A DNA stretch of 64,000 nt from Paractinoplanes polyasparticus (GCF_019710575.1 NZ_JAHWFK010000062.1:1-64000); one strand, 5' to 3'; numbered from the stretch's first letter, positions 17,194-26,532 are shown. Notes: generated by a model from the letters alone, not told the origin. Numbers and translations: made by a program.

Positions 17194-20100
17194 CGGCGGT
17201 GACCGGGCTGTCAGGCGGCGACGATGCGGCCGGGCGGCGTGGTCAGTTTGCGTCTGCCGGTGGCGACGCGTTCGTAGCCGGCCGGGACCTGATCATCAAC
17301 GAGGCGGGTGTGCCGCCGTTCACGGTGAACGCGTTCGTGGACCCGCCGGCGGCCGGCCTGGGCGAGCTGACCGCGTCGCGGCGGCAGCCGAGCATGTTGC
17401 TGACCGCGCGGCGGCAGGCGATCGATTTCACCGGCCGTTCCGCTGAGCTGACTGCGCTTGGGCAGTGGCAGGACGATCCGGGTGTGTGCCGGGCGTGGGC
17501 GTGGCACGGCCCAGGTGGGCAGGGCAAGACCCGCCTCGCTCAGCAGTTGGGCCGACAGAGTGCTGCTGCGGGTTGGCGGGTGGCGGTGGCCGGGCACCGC
17601 GACGCCGCTCCGCCGGATGTGGCCGTAAAGCCGTTGGGCACGCCGCGGCGGTGGCTGCCGGCCGGGCGCCGGCCCTTGTTGTTGCTGGTCGACTACGCGG
17701 AGCGGTGGCCGGTCCATGATCTGCTGCGCCTGTTGGCGGATTGCCGGTCTCGGGCGCCGAAGGTGCGGGTGCTGCTGCTGGCCCGTTCGGTCGACTGGTG
17801 GCCCACGGTCGCCGCCGAACTGCCCCGGCTTGGCTATGTCGACGGCGCCGAGCCGCGGCCACTGCTCGCGCTGGCCAGTGACGGGCCGGGCCGGCGGGTT
17901 CTGTTCGAAGCGGCCTGCCGCCGATTCAGCGAGGTCTACCAGCCTGACATGCCCGGGTCTGGCTGGCCCGGCCGGTGGCAGCCGCCCGCCGACCTGGGCG
18001 ACGACCGGGTGTATGGGACCGCCCTCGGCCTTCACATGACGGCGCTGGCCACCGTCGACGCCTACACCCGGCAGACGGCCCCGCCGGCCACGGCTGGCGA
18101 TGTGACCGGCTACCTGCTGGACCGTGAACGCGCCTACTGGGCCAGATTGCACGGCAGCGCCCCGGACACGGTCACCGCGGCGGCGCGCACGGTGCTGCTG
18201 GCCTGCCTGGCCGGGCCACAGACGCGCGATGACGGGATCCGGCTGCTGGCACTGACCAAACTGGCCGACGGCGCGGTGGGGCAGAAACTGCTCGACGCCC
18301 ACGACCGCTGCTACCCGCCTCCCGGTGCCGGCACGGTGCTAGAACCGATGTACCCGGACCGCCTCGCCGAAGACTTCATCGCGTTGAGCCTGCCCGCCGC
18401 CCCCACCGGCCAACTGGTCACCGTCAGCGGGCACACCGACTCCTGGACAGCGACCACACTGTTGACCGCCCATCGCACTACGGACGACACCGTCGCCTAC
18501 CTGCCCGGCCCGCTGATCGCCCGTGGCCGCGGGCAGAAACCCGTGGGCCACGTCGCCCGAATTTTGATCTTCTTGGCCGCGGCAGCCGGCCGGCACCCAC
18601 ACATTCAGGGCTGGCTGCAAACCCTGCTGACCACCGACCCGGCCCTTCCGGTCCAGGCCGGCGGCATCGCCCTGACCGCCGTCGCCGGGTACACCAGTCC
18701 CGCCCTCGCTGAAACCATCTATGGACTGCTGCCACATCACTCCCTGGACCTCGGCCCCGCGGCCGCCACCCTGGCCCAGCACCTGCTCGACCACACCGAC
18801 AACATCGACCAACAACGCGCCCGGCACTCCAGCAACCTCGCCATCCGACTCGCGAACATCGGCCAGCGCCAACAGGCGCTGGCCCCGGCCGAGGAAGCCA
18901 CCGGAATCTACCGCCAGCTCGCAGAGGCCCACCCCGACGCCCACCTGCCCAACCTCGCCGCGTCGTTGAACAACCTCGGCAACCGCCTGTCCGAGCTGGG
19001 CCGACGGGAGCAGGCGCTGGCCCCGGCCGAGGAAGCCACCGGAATCTACCGCCGGCTCGCAGAGGCCCACCCCAACGCCTACCTACCCGACCTCGCCACC
19101 TCGTTGAACAACCTCGGCGCTTTCCTGTCCGGGCTGGGCCGGCGGGAGCAGGCGCTGGCCCCGGCCGAGGAAGCCGTCACCATTCGGCGTCGGCTGGCCG
19201 AGGCCCACCCCGACGCCTACCTACCCGACCTCGCCACCTCGTTGAACAACCTCGGCACCCTCCTGTCCGAGCTGGGCCGGCGGGACCAGGCACTGGCTCC
19301 AGCCGAGGAAGCCACCGGCATCTACCGCCAGCTCGCAGAGGCCCACCCCGACGCCTACCTGCCCCACCTGGCCGCGTCGTTGACCAACCTCGGCACTTTC
19401 CAGTCCGGGCTGGGCCGGCGGGACCAGGCACTGGCCCCAGCCGAGGAAGCCACCGGCATCTACCGCCAGCTCGCAGAGGCCCACCCCGACGCCCACCTGC
19501 CCAACCTCGCCGCGTCGTTGAACAACCTCGGCAACCGCCTGTCCGGGCTGGGCCGGCGGGAGCAGGCGCTGGTCACGGCCGAGGAAGCCGTCACCATTCA
19601 GCGTCGGCTGGCCGAGGCCCACCCCGACGCCTACCTGCCCCACTTCGCCACCTCGTTGAACAACCTCGGCACCCTCCTGTCCGAGCTGGGCCGGCGGGAC
19701 CAGGCACTGGCCCCAGCCGAGGAAGCCGTCACCATTCAGCGTCGGCTGGCCGAGGCCCACCCCGACGCCTACCTGCCCCACCTCGCCATGTCGTTGAACA
19801 ACTTCGGCAACCGCCTGTCCGAGATGGGCCGGCGAGAGCAGGCGCTGGCCACGGCCGAGGAAGCCACCGGCATCTACCGCCAGCTGGCAAAGGCCCACCC
19901 CGACGCCTACTTGCCCAACCTCGCCATGTCGTTGAACAACTTCGGCAGCCGCCTGTCCGAGATGGGCCGGCGGGAGCAGGCGCTGGCCACGGCCGAGGAA
20001 GCCGTCACCATTCGGCGTCGGCTGGCCGAGGCCCACCCCGACGCCCACCTGCCCCACCTCGCCATGTCGTTGTGGGCGTACGGGTGGGTCTGCGTAAACG

Positions 20101-20339
20101 TGCCGGCAAACTACGCCGAGGCTCTGAAATCGATCACGGAGGCGATCAGTCTCTACGAGCCGCTCGGGCGCCGCCTGCCGGAGATGTTCTCCGGGCAGCT
20201 GTTCTCGGCGTGTCGGACCCTGGCCGACGTGCTCGACGGTCTTGGCCGTACCGAGGAGGCTACGAACCTACGCCAGCAACTCGACGAAGCGGCCGGTACT
20301 CGGCCAGGCGCCGAGGGAGGGTTGAGTTTCAGGGGATAG
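17190..20339 (+). CDS. NLR-like P-loop NTPase with nine TPR repeats
   Basis: 1049 aa. Near the N-terminus is SAGGDAFVAGRDLIINEAG (about 22-40), matching the motif in the upstream membrane protein. The NTPase core has Walker A GPGGQGKTRLA (107-117), Walker B RPLLLLVDYAERW (161-173) and a following VRVLLLARS strand (192-200), as in STAND/NB-ARC proteins. A helical middle leads to nine tandem 46-residue TPR_10-like units (about 563-970), each close to ALAPAEEATGIYRQLAEAHP ... SLNNLGNRLSELGRREQ. The protein ends in a short unique helix. It looks like a bacterial NLR: the TPR array senses, the NTPase oligomerises, and output is probably through the small membrane partner. Function is inferred from architecture. 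Confidence 0.85.
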   Translation: MTAVTGLSGGDDAAGRRGQFASAGGDAFVAGRDLIINEAGVPPFTVNAFVDPPAAGLGELTASRRQPSMLLTARRQAIDFTGRSAELTALGQWQDDPGVCRAWAWHGPGGQGKTRLAQQLGRQSAAAGWRVAVAGHRDAAPPDVAVKPLGTPRRWLPAGRRPLLLLVDYAERWPVHDLLRLLADCRSRAPKVRVLLLARSVDWWPTVAAELPRLGYVDGAEPRPLLALASDGPGRRVLFEAACRRFSEVYQPDMPGSGWPGRWQPPADLGDDRVYGTALGLHMTALATVDAYTRQTAPPATAGDVTGYLLDRERAYWARLHGSAPDTVTAAARTVLLACLAGPQTRDDGIRLLALTKLADGAVGQKLLDAHDRCYPPPGAGTVLEPMYPDRLAEDFIALSLPAAPTGQLVTVSGHTDSWTATTLLTAHRTTDDTVAYLPGPLIARGRGQKPVGHVARILIFLAAAAGRHPHIQGWLQTLLTTDPALPVQAGGIALTAVAGYTSPALAETIYGLLPHHSLDLGPAAATLAQHLLDHTDNIDQQRARHSSNLAIRLANIGQRQQALAPAEEATGIYRQLAEAHPDAHLPNLAASLNNLGNRLSELGRREQALAPAEEATGIYRRLAEAHPNAYLPDLATSLNNLGAFLSGLGRREQALAPAEEAVTIRRRLAEAHPDAYLPDLATSLNNLGTLLSELGRRDQALAPAEEATGIYRQLAEAHPDAYLPHLAASLTNLGTFQSGLGRRDQALAPAEEATGIYRQLAEAHPDAHLPNLAASLNNLGNRLSGLGRREQALVTAEEAVTIQRRLAEAHPDAYLPHFATSLNNLGTLLSELGRRDQALAPAEEAVTIQRRLAEAHPDAYLPHLAMSLNNFGNRLSEMGRREQALATAEEATGIYRQLAKAHPDAYLPNLAMSLNNFGSRLSEMGRREQALATAEEAVTIRRRLAEAHPDAHLPHLAMSLWAYGWVCVNVPANYAEALKSITEAISLYEPLGRRLPEMFSGQLFSACRTLADVLDGLGRTEEATNLRQQLDEAAGTRPGAEGGLSFRG
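18876..20071 (+). repeat. Nine 138-bp tandem repeats inside the NLR-like gene
   Basis: In-frame units of 138 bp (46 codons), nearly identical at DNA level, for example units starting at 18876 and 19014. Two unit types (ending EEATGIYR or EEAVTIxR) alternate, which suggests recent expansion by unequal exchange. Confidence 0.9.
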
Positions 20340-20865
20340 ACCCCGGGCCGGTGGCGGGTGTGTGAGAGAGTTTGCGGCCTACGGGTTATAAAGGCCCGCT
20401 CCGGCACAGAGGCCGTCGCATGTCCGCCGCTTCGTCAACTCACCTCGGCCGCGCAACCGACTGTCATTCAGCGCATGACTATGCACCACCTGTGGCCATC
20501 AGAGACGTACGGATTTGCCGCCGATAAGGCGCGCCTTGCAGCCGTGGCAGAGTACGGTGCCGCGTGGAGTGCATCGCTCGGGGAGAACCTCACGATTCGG
20601 GCCCACCGCCCGACGCTTGCACAGCGATGACCCGGGACTCGATCCTGCGATAGCTGAGTGCCAACCGGAAAGCACGTCGGAGCCAGCCGATCCGTGGCGT
20701 GAACTTACTCAGCGGGCAGCCGCCTCGGCCAGTCGTCGGCAAGGCTGACTCAACAAGGGATCGTTCCCCCGGGTGTCTCTTGGCGATCGCAGACGCCCAG
20801 CTTCGGTCCGTTGAAAGGGGCAGCTGACCTAACCAGGCCTTCGCACTCGTTCTTGGCTGAGCCGG
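20340..20865. other. Intergenic, nothing recognised
   Basis: About 525 bases after the NLR-like gene. Several short frames exist but none has a convincing start, codon bias or product. Confidence 0.45.
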
Positions 20866-21528
20866 TCAACACTGCCAAACGGCACTGCCCAACGCGCCCG
20901 GCGGCAATTGTGGTGTGGGCCAGCCTTCGGGCACACGCCAGGCTGTCCAGTCCTCAGACAGGGGTCCCAGAGCTGCCTCGACCAAGGCGAACGCGCGGTG
21001 TGTGGCCGCTTGCACCCGTTCGTGTTCCGCATCGAGGATCAGACCAGCGCGGCGGACCTCGTCGTATTCGTCGACGTCTTTCATTTGCCATGAGCCGGCG
21101 GGGCCAGTGACGAGGTCCAGCAGCAGGTCGAAGGTGTCGATACCGGCAGGAGTCCGGTGCACCGGACGCTCAAAGTTGATCTTCCAATGCTGTTGGCTGC
21201 CATCGACGGGCAGGTAGAGCTGCAGGTTGAAGTCCGGGTCGAGCCCGACCCACGTCAAGACGATCGTGTCCTGCCAGACCCACCGGCCGAGTTCCCAGTG
21301 GCCGCCGGCCAGGTCGGCGACCGCTTGATGGCGGGCCTGTTCGTTGCCGGTGGCGAACCATCTGATCCAGTTGGTCGGGGTGTATCCGACGGTGCCGGGC
21401 CAGGTCACCAAGACCAGTGTGGTCCCGTCGTCGTGCAGAACGCGGTGCGGCGCTGCGGTCCATACCCGGTCGTTGAGCAGGTCACGGCGCACGACCGTGG
21501 TACCTACGGCGAATGGCGACGAGGTCAT
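20866..21528 (-). CDS. DUF402 domain protein
   Basis: 220-aa protein of the DUF402/FomD-like family. Motifs are TTLVLVTWPGT, GRWVWQDTIVLTWV, FNLQLYLPVDGSQQHWKINF, a catalytic-type GIDTFDLLLDLV and an acidic EYDEVRRAGLILDAEHERVQ helix; conserved Asp residues in this fold bind divalent metal. FomD is a nucleotidyl hydrolase in fosfomycin synthesis, but most genomic copies have no known substrate. The start at ATG 21528 (SSPFAVGTTVV) is preferred over 21564, which adds a basic tail. Confidence 0.82.
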   Translation of the reverse strand: MTSSPFAVGTTVVRRDLLNDRVWTAAPHRVLHDDGTTLVLVTWPGTVGYTPTNWIRWFATGNEQARHQAVADLAGGHWELGRWVWQDTIVLTWVGLDPDFNLQLYLPVDGSQQHWKINFERPVHRTPAGIDTFDLLLDLVTGPAGSWQMKDVDEYDEVRRAGLILDAEHERVQAATHRAFALVEAALGPLSEDWTAWRVPEGWPTPQLPPGALGSAVWQC

Positions 21529-21677
21529 CGTCAAGCTCTCCCGTCGTGCAGAGGTGTGGCGCACGGATGCTCGAGAGCGGTCAGAAAGCTCGAGGCGCGC
21601 GGTGCCTGATGTTGCTGGGCGGCTATGCCGGTCCTACCCCCTGCGATAAGCGCAGTTGTGGACGCGGTCTGAGTCGG

Positions 21678-22103
21678 TCAGTGCTGGTCGCGTGGGGTCG
21701 CGATGGCAGAGTCGGGGGTGCTCCTGAGCTGCTGTTCGATGAGGTCGAGGAGCCGGTGTGCGGCGCGTACGGCGTCGGTGGAGTCGGGGTGGGCGGTGGT
21801 GTCGATGCGCTGGTCGAGGACGGCACGCAGGGCGGCGACGTCGCAGCTGTCGGCGGGGATGGCGAGCTGGCCGCAGATCTCGGTGAGCTTCGGCTGGTTG
21901 CCGCGGACCAAATGTTTACCCGCCAGTTGGATGAGCATCAGCACGGTGCCGGGGACGTCAGGGTCTGAACCGCGCCCGTCGTCGCTTCGATGGTGGTCCA
22001 TCAGGGGTACGAAGCCCAGCGTGGAGCGGGGCAGCGCGTCGCGTTCGTACACCACAGCGGCGCCGGCGGATACGGTGGCGGTCGCAGCCGGCCACAGGAA
22101 CAC
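21678..22103 (-). CDS. Hypothetical helical protein
   Basis: Up to 141 aa; ATG 22001 (MDHHRSDDGRG) may be the true start, giving about 107 aa. The C-terminal half has helices such as LMLIQLAGKHLVRGNQPKLT and AALRAVLDQRIDTTAHPD. No family recognised. It lies 150 bp from the DUF402 gene in the same direction, so they may be co-transcribed. Confidence 0.5.
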   Translation of the reverse strand: MFLWPAATATVSAGAAVVYERDALPRSTLGFVPLMDHHRSDDGRGSDPDVPGTVLMLIQLAGKHLVRGNQPKLTEICGQLAIPADSCDVAALRAVLDQRIDTTAHPDSTDAVRAAHRLLDLIEQQLRSTPDSAIATPRDQH

Positions 22104-22314
22104 GTCGACCAGTACGGGTAGGCCGGCCAGTTCGATCCCGACGGCAAGGTAAGCGCCGTTCTTGGGCGCGCCGGATCGCCGGGAACCGGCCCTGGTAGGT
22201 CTTGGGTCCTGCCCGGCGAACTTGACCCGTTCTGTGCCCGAAGTGATGATATCGTCCGGTGATGGGTCGCCGTATTGCGCTTGACCTGACGGCTAAGCGT
22301 TGAGGGACTACGAC

Positions 22315-22600
22315 TCAGTTCAGTCGCGATGCCGCGGATGCCACACCCGCCTCGGTGACGATCGGCGATGGTGACCCGCTCGTTTTCCGCCAGGAATTAT
22401 TCAGAGATCTGCACGGACGCCATGATCGGTCATGTCGGCGCACCGAGCCATCGGGGTTCTTCACCATCCGGCCGTAAAGCCAGTAGATCCCGGTCTCCGG
22501 CCGACCCCGACGATCCGGCACGCCTCGCAGTCGTTCATGCCCCGCGCCATCAATGCAGGTACTGCTCCGCTTCTCAGTTCGCGGCAAACCGCCCGGTGCC
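22315..22600 (-). pseudogene. IS30-family transposase fragment
   Basis: Frames on the - strand give ALMARGMNDCEACRIVGVG, then ETGIYWLYGRMVKNPDGSVR in another frame, followed by a broken PIVTEAG stretch. This is the N-terminal region of actinobacterial IS30-type transposases (CRxVGVxRxTGxxWxYGR). No catalytic domain follows. Confidence 0.6.
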
Positions 22601-22639
22601 CCGGGCAGACAACGAGTCGAATAGATAGCGACTTCCTGC

Positions 22640-22775
22640 TCAAAGCAGATGTTGCAACGCCCCTTGGAGACCGTCGTTGTAGCGGTGCAGCCATCGGAAC
22701 GAGGTCAGACGTGCCTCGCCTTGAAGGTGGCGTTGAGCGACTCGGCGAGGACGTTGCCGACGGCGCTCATAGATT
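22640..22775 (-). pseudogene. Integrase-core transposase C-terminal fragment
   Basis: A - strand piece reads GVRQSMSAVGNVLAESLNAT then FKARHV; after a frame change comes TSFRWLHRYNDGLQGALQHL. NVLAESLNATFKAR matches the late Glu helix of IS3/IS481-type integrase-core transposases. It is a small relic upstream of the fxs locus. Confidence 0.55.
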
Positions 22776-22856
22776 GCCGAACGCCGGCCGGGCCGGTGCC
22801 GGTACGCGGATACCGTGGGGCCGGACCCGGCACGGTGACTAGTTTGGAGTGTGTGT

Positions 22857-23675
22857 ATGGCATCGACTCCGTCGTCGGTCCCAGCCGTGGCCGGGACGGG
22901 GCCCCGGACCCGGGAGTCCATAGCCGAGGACCTGCGGACACTTGGATTAGGCGCGGGCGCGACTGTGCTGGTGCACTCGTCGCTGCGGTCGCTGGGCTGG
23001 GTGTGCGGCGGCGCGGTGAGCGTTGTGCGGGCGCTGCTGGACGTGCTCGGCCCGGACGGCACACTGGTGGTGCCGGCCTTCTCCACCCAGAACCGCGACC
23101 CGGTGCGGTGGGCCGGCCCGGAGGTCCCGCCGTCGTGGTTCCCTGCGATCCGCGCGGCGATGCCGGCCTATGACCCGGCTGTCACCTCGTGTCGAGAGCT
23201 AGGGATCGTCGCGGAGACGGTGCGCTGCTGGCCTGGGGCGCGGCGCAGCCCGCACCCGCAGACGTCGTTCGCGGGGGTCGGCGCGCGGGCCGTGCAGCTG
23301 ATGAGCCGTCACGAGCTGACCAGCGAGCTGGGGGAGCAGTCGCCGCTGGCGGCGCTCGAGGCGGCCGGGGCGGTGGTGCTGCTGCTGGGGGTGGGTTTCG
23401 ACCGGTGCACGGCGCTGCATCTTGCCGAGTACCGGCTGCCGTGGGTGACGCCACGGCCCAACGCGTGTGTGGTGCAGACGTCGCGAGGGCGGGCGTGGGT
23501 GCACTATCAGGGGGTGCGGCTGGACGCGAGTGATTTCGCGGCGCTCGGCGCGGATCTGGAGCGTTCCGGGGTGGTATGCCGCGGCCCGGTCGGCGCGGCG
23601 GACAGCCGTCTGCTGGAGTTCGCGCAGGCAGTTGCGTTCGCTGAGGAATGGTTGCTGCAGCACCGGGTCCCGTAG
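22857..23675 (+). CDS. AAC(3)-family N-acetyltransferase in the fxs locus
   Basis: 272 aa of the aminoglycoside N3-acetyltransferase fold. Motifs: ATVLVHSSLRSLGWVCGG (about 41-58), GPDGTLVVPAFS, RRSPHPQTSFAGVG with the catalytic His-Pro, AVVLLLGVGFDRCTALHLAE. Known members move acetyl from acetyl-CoA to an amine. Beside fxs genes it more likely acts on a peptide or cell substrate than as a drug-resistance enzyme (inference). The start at ATG 22857 has GGAG 7 bases upstream. It lies about 115 bp before fxsA1, in the same direction. Confidence 0.85.
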   Translation: MASTPSSVPAVAGTGPRTRESIAEDLRTLGLGAGATVLVHSSLRSLGWVCGGAVSVVRALLDVLGPDGTLVVPAFSTQNRDPVRWAGPEVPPSWFPAIRAAMPAYDPAVTSCRELGIVAETVRCWPGARRSPHPQTSFAGVGARAVQLMSRHELTSELGEQSPLAALEAAGAVVLLLGVGFDRCTALHLAEYRLPWVTPRPNACVVQTSRGRAWVHYQGVRLDASDFAALGADLERSGVVCRGPVGAADSRLLEFAQAVAFAEEWLLQHRVP

Positions 23676-23713
23676 GCGTGGTAATGCCGACTCTTTCGCG
23701 ATCGCTGTACGCA

Positions 23714-23743
23714 TTGACATCGACCGCTTACGCTTGGCAATGG
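23714..23743 (+). promoter_or_regulatory. Possible promoter of fxsA1-fxsB1
   Basis: A perfect -35 hexamer TTGACA (23714-23719) with a weak -10 CAATGG 18 bases later, in the gap before fxsA1. The weak -10 keeps confidence low. Confidence 0.3.
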
Positions 23744-23791
23744 GCCACTACCCACCGTTCGGCCGGGTGCCGGTTACCGATGCGAGGTCCC

Positions 23792-23968
23792 ATGAGCAAC
23801 CACGAACGTCTCATAACCCTGCGGCAGCGGCTCGGTGCGGAGCCAGCGGCGGCCGCGCTGCGCCGGCGTCGCCCGGCGCTGCGGTGGGTTCTGGGGGACT
23901 ATGAGGTGCATCCGAAGGGGTTCAACAACTTCGTCGGTGGGAAGACCGCCGAAGCGCTGAACGAGTGA
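23792..23968 (+). CDS. fxsA1: FxsA-like cyclophane RiPP precursor 1
   Basis: 58-aa peptide. The leader is helical and basic (LITLRQRLGAEPAAAALRRR) and the C-terminal part is HPKGFNNFVGG then KTAEALNE. The F-N-N-F-V core resembles A-F-T-N-F-V-S in the second precursor of the locus; an aromatic-x-Asn triplet is the kind of site used by cyclophane-forming radical SAM enzymes. Unlike standard FxSxx-COOH precursors, the core is followed by a 10-residue tail. The start at ATG 23792 has GAGGT just upstream. The stop overlaps the fxsB1 start (GTGA), so precursor and maturase are coupled. The role as precursor is inferred from position and core. Confidence 0.7.
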   Translation: MSNHERLITLRQRLGAEPAAAALRRRRPALRWVLGDYEVHPKGFNNFVGGKTAEALNE

Positions 23969-25119
23969 GGGCCACGCCCGATCCGTTCCGCAGCCTCGTC
24001 CCGGTTCGGCAGATCCTCCTGAAGGTGCACAGCCGGTGTAATCTTGCGTGCGACTACTGCTATGTCTACCAGCACGCCGACCAGAGCTGGCGGGACCGGC
24101 CGCGGGTCATGTCGCGCCGAACGATCGACCTGACGGCCGCCCGGATCGCCGAGCACGCGGGCAAGCACGATCTGCCGTTTCTCACCGTGATTCTGCACGG
24201 CGGCGAGCCGCTACTGGCCGGCCCTCAGACAATCGATTACCTGGCCCGGGCGGTACGTGCCGCGGTCACTAGCCACACCAAGGTCACTCTCGGGGTGCAG
24301 ACCAACGGGCTACTACTCGACGACGCTTACCTGGAGCTGTTCGCGGCACACCGGATCCAGGTCGGTGTCAGCCTGGACGGGCCGCCGGCGGCCAACGACC
24401 GGCACCGGCGCCACGCCGGTGGGAGGGGCAGTCACGCGGGCGCCGCCCGGGCGCTGCGGCGGCTCAACGAGGCCCGGCACCGGCCGTTATTCGGTGGAAT
24501 TCTGTGCACTGTGGATGTCAACAACGACCCGGCGCAGGTCTTCTCCCACCTGCTGTCGTTCAACCCGCCGGAGATCGACTTCCTGCTACCGCACGGCACC
24601 TGGGACAGTCCACCGCCGGGACGTCCGGCCGACCTGTCGCGCTCGGCCTATGCCGACTGGCTGATCACCGTCTTCGACCTGTGGTACGACGCCGCGGGGC
24701 CGGTCAGCCGGGTGCGGCTCTTCGAGTCCCTAGTGTCGCTACTGCTGGGCGGTCCGGGCGGCAGCGAGGCCCTCGGCCTGGGCCAAGTCGATCTAGTGAC
24801 CGTCGAGACCGACGGCAGCCTGGAGCAGGGCGACATGCTGAAGATCGTTGCCCACGGTGCTGCGGCGACCGGCCTGCATGTGCGGTGGCACTCGTTCGAT
24901 CAATATCTCGAACATCCGGGTGCGCGGGCCAGACAGGCTGGAGTGTCGGGATTGTCGAGCAAATGCCAAGAGTGCCCGCTGGTGGAGGCCTGCGGTGGCG
25001 GACTCTACGCTCACCGGTTCGGCCGTGATCGGCAGTTCGATAACCCGTCGGTCTATTGTGCTGACCTGGCTGCGCTGATCGAGCACGCGGCGCGGCGGTT
25101 GGCCGCGGACCTGCCGTAG
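23965..25119 (+). CDS. fxsB1: FxsB-family radical SAM/SPASM cyclophane maturase 1
   Basis: 384 aa. The radical SAM [4Fe-4S] site is CNLACDYC (Cys25, Cys29, Cys32) after VRQILLKVHSR. HGGEPLLAG and QTNGLLLDD are the usual SAM-binding strands, and SLDGPPAANDRHRR matches the FxsB subfamily. The C-terminal SPASM-type region has CQECPLVEACGGG and a final SVYC, supplying ligands for an auxiliary cluster. FxsB enzymes link Phe to the residue two places on, forming a three-residue cyclophane. The start is GTG 23965, inside the fxsA1 stop. It should act on fxsA1; cross-use of fxsA2 is possible. Confidence 0.92.
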   Translation: MRATPDPFRSLVPVRQILLKVHSRCNLACDYCYVYQHADQSWRDRPRVMSRRTIDLTAARIAEHAGKHDLPFLTVILHGGEPLLAGPQTIDYLARAVRAAVTSHTKVTLGVQTNGLLLDDAYLELFAAHRIQVGVSLDGPPAANDRHRRHAGGRGSHAGAARALRRLNEARHRPLFGGILCTVDVNNDPAQVFSHLLSFNPPEIDFLLPHGTWDSPPPGRPADLSRSAYADWLITVFDLWYDAAGPVSRVRLFESLVSLLLGGPGGSEALGLGQVDLVTVETDGSLEQGDMLKIVAHGAAATGLHVRWHSFDQYLEHPGARARQAGVSGLSSKCQECPLVEACGGGLYAHRFGRDRQFDNPSVYCADLAALIEHAARRLAADLP

Positions 25120-25341
25120 CGGCGGCGCATGCCGGACCGCTGGCCCGGCCGACGGTTTCGCGCCGCTCCAGGGGTACCTTCCCGCGCCCCGATTGCGGTA
25201 CTAATGACAGAGGCCCAGTCCGGGTGGCCGCTCATGGGTGGCCGCCGGCCGGCCCCGAGGAGGCCGATGTTCCAGTCGCGGTTTATGCGCAGGCGAACCG
25301 AGTGGCCGTTCCGTCCTCGTTGACGGTCGTCGGGAGGCCAA

Positions 25342-26532
25342 ATGCTGTATTTCTTCATGAGCTATGCGTCCGACGAGGACGTGATTTTCGTGCGCAGGCT
25401 GCACCGTGACCTCTCCGTCGAGATCATCCGGCGGATCGGCAGCGAGCCGCAGCAGGCGGTGGGTTATCTGGACGACAGCAGCGGTGCAAAGTGGCCGGTC
25501 GACGCACGTAACGCATTGAGCAGCTGCCAGACCTTCATCCCGCTGTGCTCGCTGAGATATCTGATGGACGAGCGATGCGGGCGGCGCTGGGGAGTATTCG
25601 CGGAGCGGGTGCGCGCCCGCCAGGCCGAGATGAGTCAAAGCGAGGATCGGCTTATGCCGGTGCAGTGGGCCCGTGACGATCTGCCCGACGACTTGTTCAC
25701 CGAGCCGGACCTGGACGTCCGGCCGCACCGGGCGCCCAACGGCGAGGATCTGCGAGTGCTGATCAGGTTGCAGTCGCACCGTCCCGCCTATCGGGCATTC
25801 GTGACCTCACTGGCGCATCGGGTGGTCGCGTCCGCGCACGCCTACCGCTTACCGCCGGCACAGCTCGGTATCGACTTGGACGCGGTGCCCAACGTCTTCG
25901 AGTCCCGGCTGGCCGCGCTGGGGCGCGCGGATCTGCCGGCCAAGGTCGTCGTGGTGGTGGCCGCCGGCACCCGCGAGCAAATGCGCGCCGTCCGTACGGA
26001 CCTTCAGTTCTATGGGGTACGCCGGGAGGACTGGGCGCCGTTCCAGCCGCAGGCGGTGCAGTCGGTGGCGTCCCGGGCTCGGGAGATCGCTTCCGACCGG
26101 CGGCTACGTTCCGAGGTGGTGTCGTTGGAGTCCGTCCCGGAAAGACTGCGTACCGGGCCGCGCCAGGACATCCTGGTGCTGCTGGTGGACGCATGGGCGA
26201 TCACCTGGCTCGACCATCTCCGTTCGGCGCTGCGCGAGATCGGCAGTCGTGACGACGCGACGACGGTAGTCCTCATTCCGGCTAGCCGCGACGACCCGGA
26301 GACCGCGAATCATCGCAACGAGTTACGCCGGGCGGTGCTCGCGGCGTTTCCCGGCCGATCGGTGCGCCGCGATCACTTGTTTCACCCGGAGGTGGACTCC
26401 GCAGACGACTTCGACGCGGATCTATCGGTGGCGATTGCGGTGGCCCAGCGGCAGGTCAGCCGCCCGACCAGGCCGGAGGGCAGGTCCGCCGACCGTCACG
26501 CGGTCGGCCGTCCGGTGCTGGAGGGTCCATGA
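25342..26532 (+). CDS. fxsC1: TIR-like protein FxsC, copy 1
   Basis: 396 aa. The N-terminal half is TIR-like: LYFFMSYASDEDVIFVRRLH (strand A with the FxSYA box), QQAVGYLDDSSGAKWPVDAR and TFIPLCSLRYLMDERCGRRW. The C-terminal half (about 190-385) is the FxsC domain, with AKVVVVVAAGTREQMRAV and DILVLLVDAWAITWLDHLRS. FxsC occurs only with fxs peptide loci. Its N-terminal Ser-Tyr-Ala box is close to NADase TIR domains, but a catalytic Glu cannot be fixed from sequence alone. A paralogue is at 36502. About 220 bases separate it from fxsB1. Confidence 0.88.
   Translation: MLYFFMSYASDEDVIFVRRLHRDLSVEIIRRIGSEPQQAVGYLDDSSGAKWPVDARNALSSCQTFIPLCSLRYLMDERCGRRWGVFAERVRARQAEMSQSEDRLMPVQWARDDLPDDLFTEPDLDVRPHRAPNGEDLRVLIRLQSHRPAYRAFVTSLAHRVVASAHAYRLPPAQLGIDLDAVPNVFESRLAALGRADLPAKVVVVVAAGTREQMRAVRTDLQFYGVRREDWAPFQPQAVQSVASRAREIASDRRLRSEVVSLESVPERLRTGPRQDILVLLVDAWAITWLDHLRSALREIGSRDDATTVVLIPASRDDPETANHRNELRRAVLAAFPGRSVRRDHLFHPEVDSADDFDADLSVAIAVAQRQVSRPTRPEGRSADRHAVGRPVLEGP

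Noticed and set aside
19221..20057. A long Gly/Val-rich frame opposite the TPR array
   Set aside because: It mirrors the 138-bp repeats on the other strand, has no domain and the sense gene explains the DNA.
22857..23675. Reading the AAC(3)-like gene as an antibiotic resistance gene
   Set aside because: Its motifs are of the fold only; its place beside fxs precursor and maturase genes argues for another substrate. Resistance cannot be claimed from sequence.
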